DNA from: Paraflavitalea soli
Lineage (GTDB): Bacteria > Bacteroidota > Bacteroidia > Chitinophagales > Chitinophagaceae
DNA length: 64,000 nucleotides
Direction of reading: 5' to 3'
Assembly: GCF_003555545.1 (NCBI RefSeq)
Contig: NZ_CP032157.1
Location: forward strand, 6,576,546 to 6,640,545
Shown piece by piece: positions 63,961 to 64,000 of this stretch. How positions within the stretch are numbered: the stretch's first letter is position 1; the number at the start of each line of letters is the position of its first letter. Under the pieces are notes generated by a model. It was not told the DNA's origin, did no database searches, and worked only from the letters and a program-made list of their open reading frames with translations. A program made the translations under genes and the position numbers.

Positions 63961-64000
63961 ATGGCAACGAAGAAGAAAGCAGCTAAGCCAGCTAAAAAAA
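63961..64000 (+). CDS. Start of a Lys/Ala-rich protein, probably DksA/TraR-like (cut by window)
   Basis: An ATG at 63961, four bases after ileS, opens a frame beginning MATKKKAAKPAKK. In Bacteroidota a DksA/TraR-type zinc-finger regulator with a basic Lys/Ala-rich N-terminus commonly follows ileS. Only 13 codons are visible, so the family is inferred from position and composition. Confidence 0.45.
   Translation, partial: MATKKKAAKPAKK

Overview
The window looks like the chromosome of a member of the Bacteroidota, most likely Chitinophagaceae. The signs are TAnnTTTG-type promoter hexamers, an UpxY-type antiterminator at the head of a polysaccharide operon, a surface protein with a type B (gliding-type) C-terminal sorting domain, C5-pathway haem genes with HemJ, and an ileS gene followed by a Lys/Ala-rich reading frame. 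No phage genes, insertion sequences, rRNA or CRISPR arrays were seen.

Region 1 (1-4414) is the most unusual part. A dense array of about 14 tRNA or tRNA-like genes (440-1770) lies just upstream of, and on the same strand as, a BCS1-like AAA+ ATPase gene and an rtcB RNA ligase gene. The last eight tRNAs are ordinary tandem cloverleaves (Met, Ile-UAU, Gln, His, Arg-ACG, Asn, Phe, Trp). The first part of the array is interspersed with four copies of a short leader motif (GYCGTA, 7-8 variable bases, TTACTTCGG). In each copy the variable bases are complementary to a sequence further downstream. One copy flanks a circularly permuted tRNA-Lys(UUU): the 3' half comes first, and the two halves meet in the anticodon loop. 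A second copy flanks another probable permuted tRNA. RtcB joins RNA ends of the kind produced by anticodon-loop cleavage, so array, ATPase and ligase form a plausible tRNA-repair or tRNA-maturation system. I know of no bacterial description of such an array.

Region 2 (4436-8507) holds a metallophosphoesterase, a small membrane protein and two membrane acyltransferases (HGSNAT/DUF5009-like and acyltransferase-3).

Region 3 (about 8815-45420) is a 36-kb co-directional exopolysaccharide/capsule locus. A Bacteroidota-type promoter and a structured leader precede a sugar N-acetyltransferase, an UpxY-like antiterminator, Wza, Wzc, Wzm and Wzt. Then come many glycosyltransferases, methyltransferases, acyltransferases, an aldo/keto reductase, a GMC oxidoreductase, a Wzy-like polymerase, a transglutaminase-like membrane protein, AsnB, WcaF, Gmd, Fcl and a CpsB-type phosphatase. 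GDP-L-fucose is made from within the locus. No Wzx flippase or initiating phosphoglycosyltransferase is present. An A+T-rich block (about 14950-17045) looks like an imported cassette with its ends inside genes.

Region 4 (45428-55765) is a nearly complete haem pathway: hemA-C-D-E, an alpha/beta hydrolase, then hemF-B-L on the minus strand, and hemH-hemJ divergently. A 15-bp perfect palindrome lies in the hemA/hemH intergenic region.

Region 5 (55766-64000) has an intergenic stretch with a strong terminator and a possible 14-codon gene, a 1266-residue cell-surface protein, ileS, and the first codons of a DksA/TraR-like gene. hemC and ileS both seem to carry short in-frame insertions made of internally repetitive sequence.
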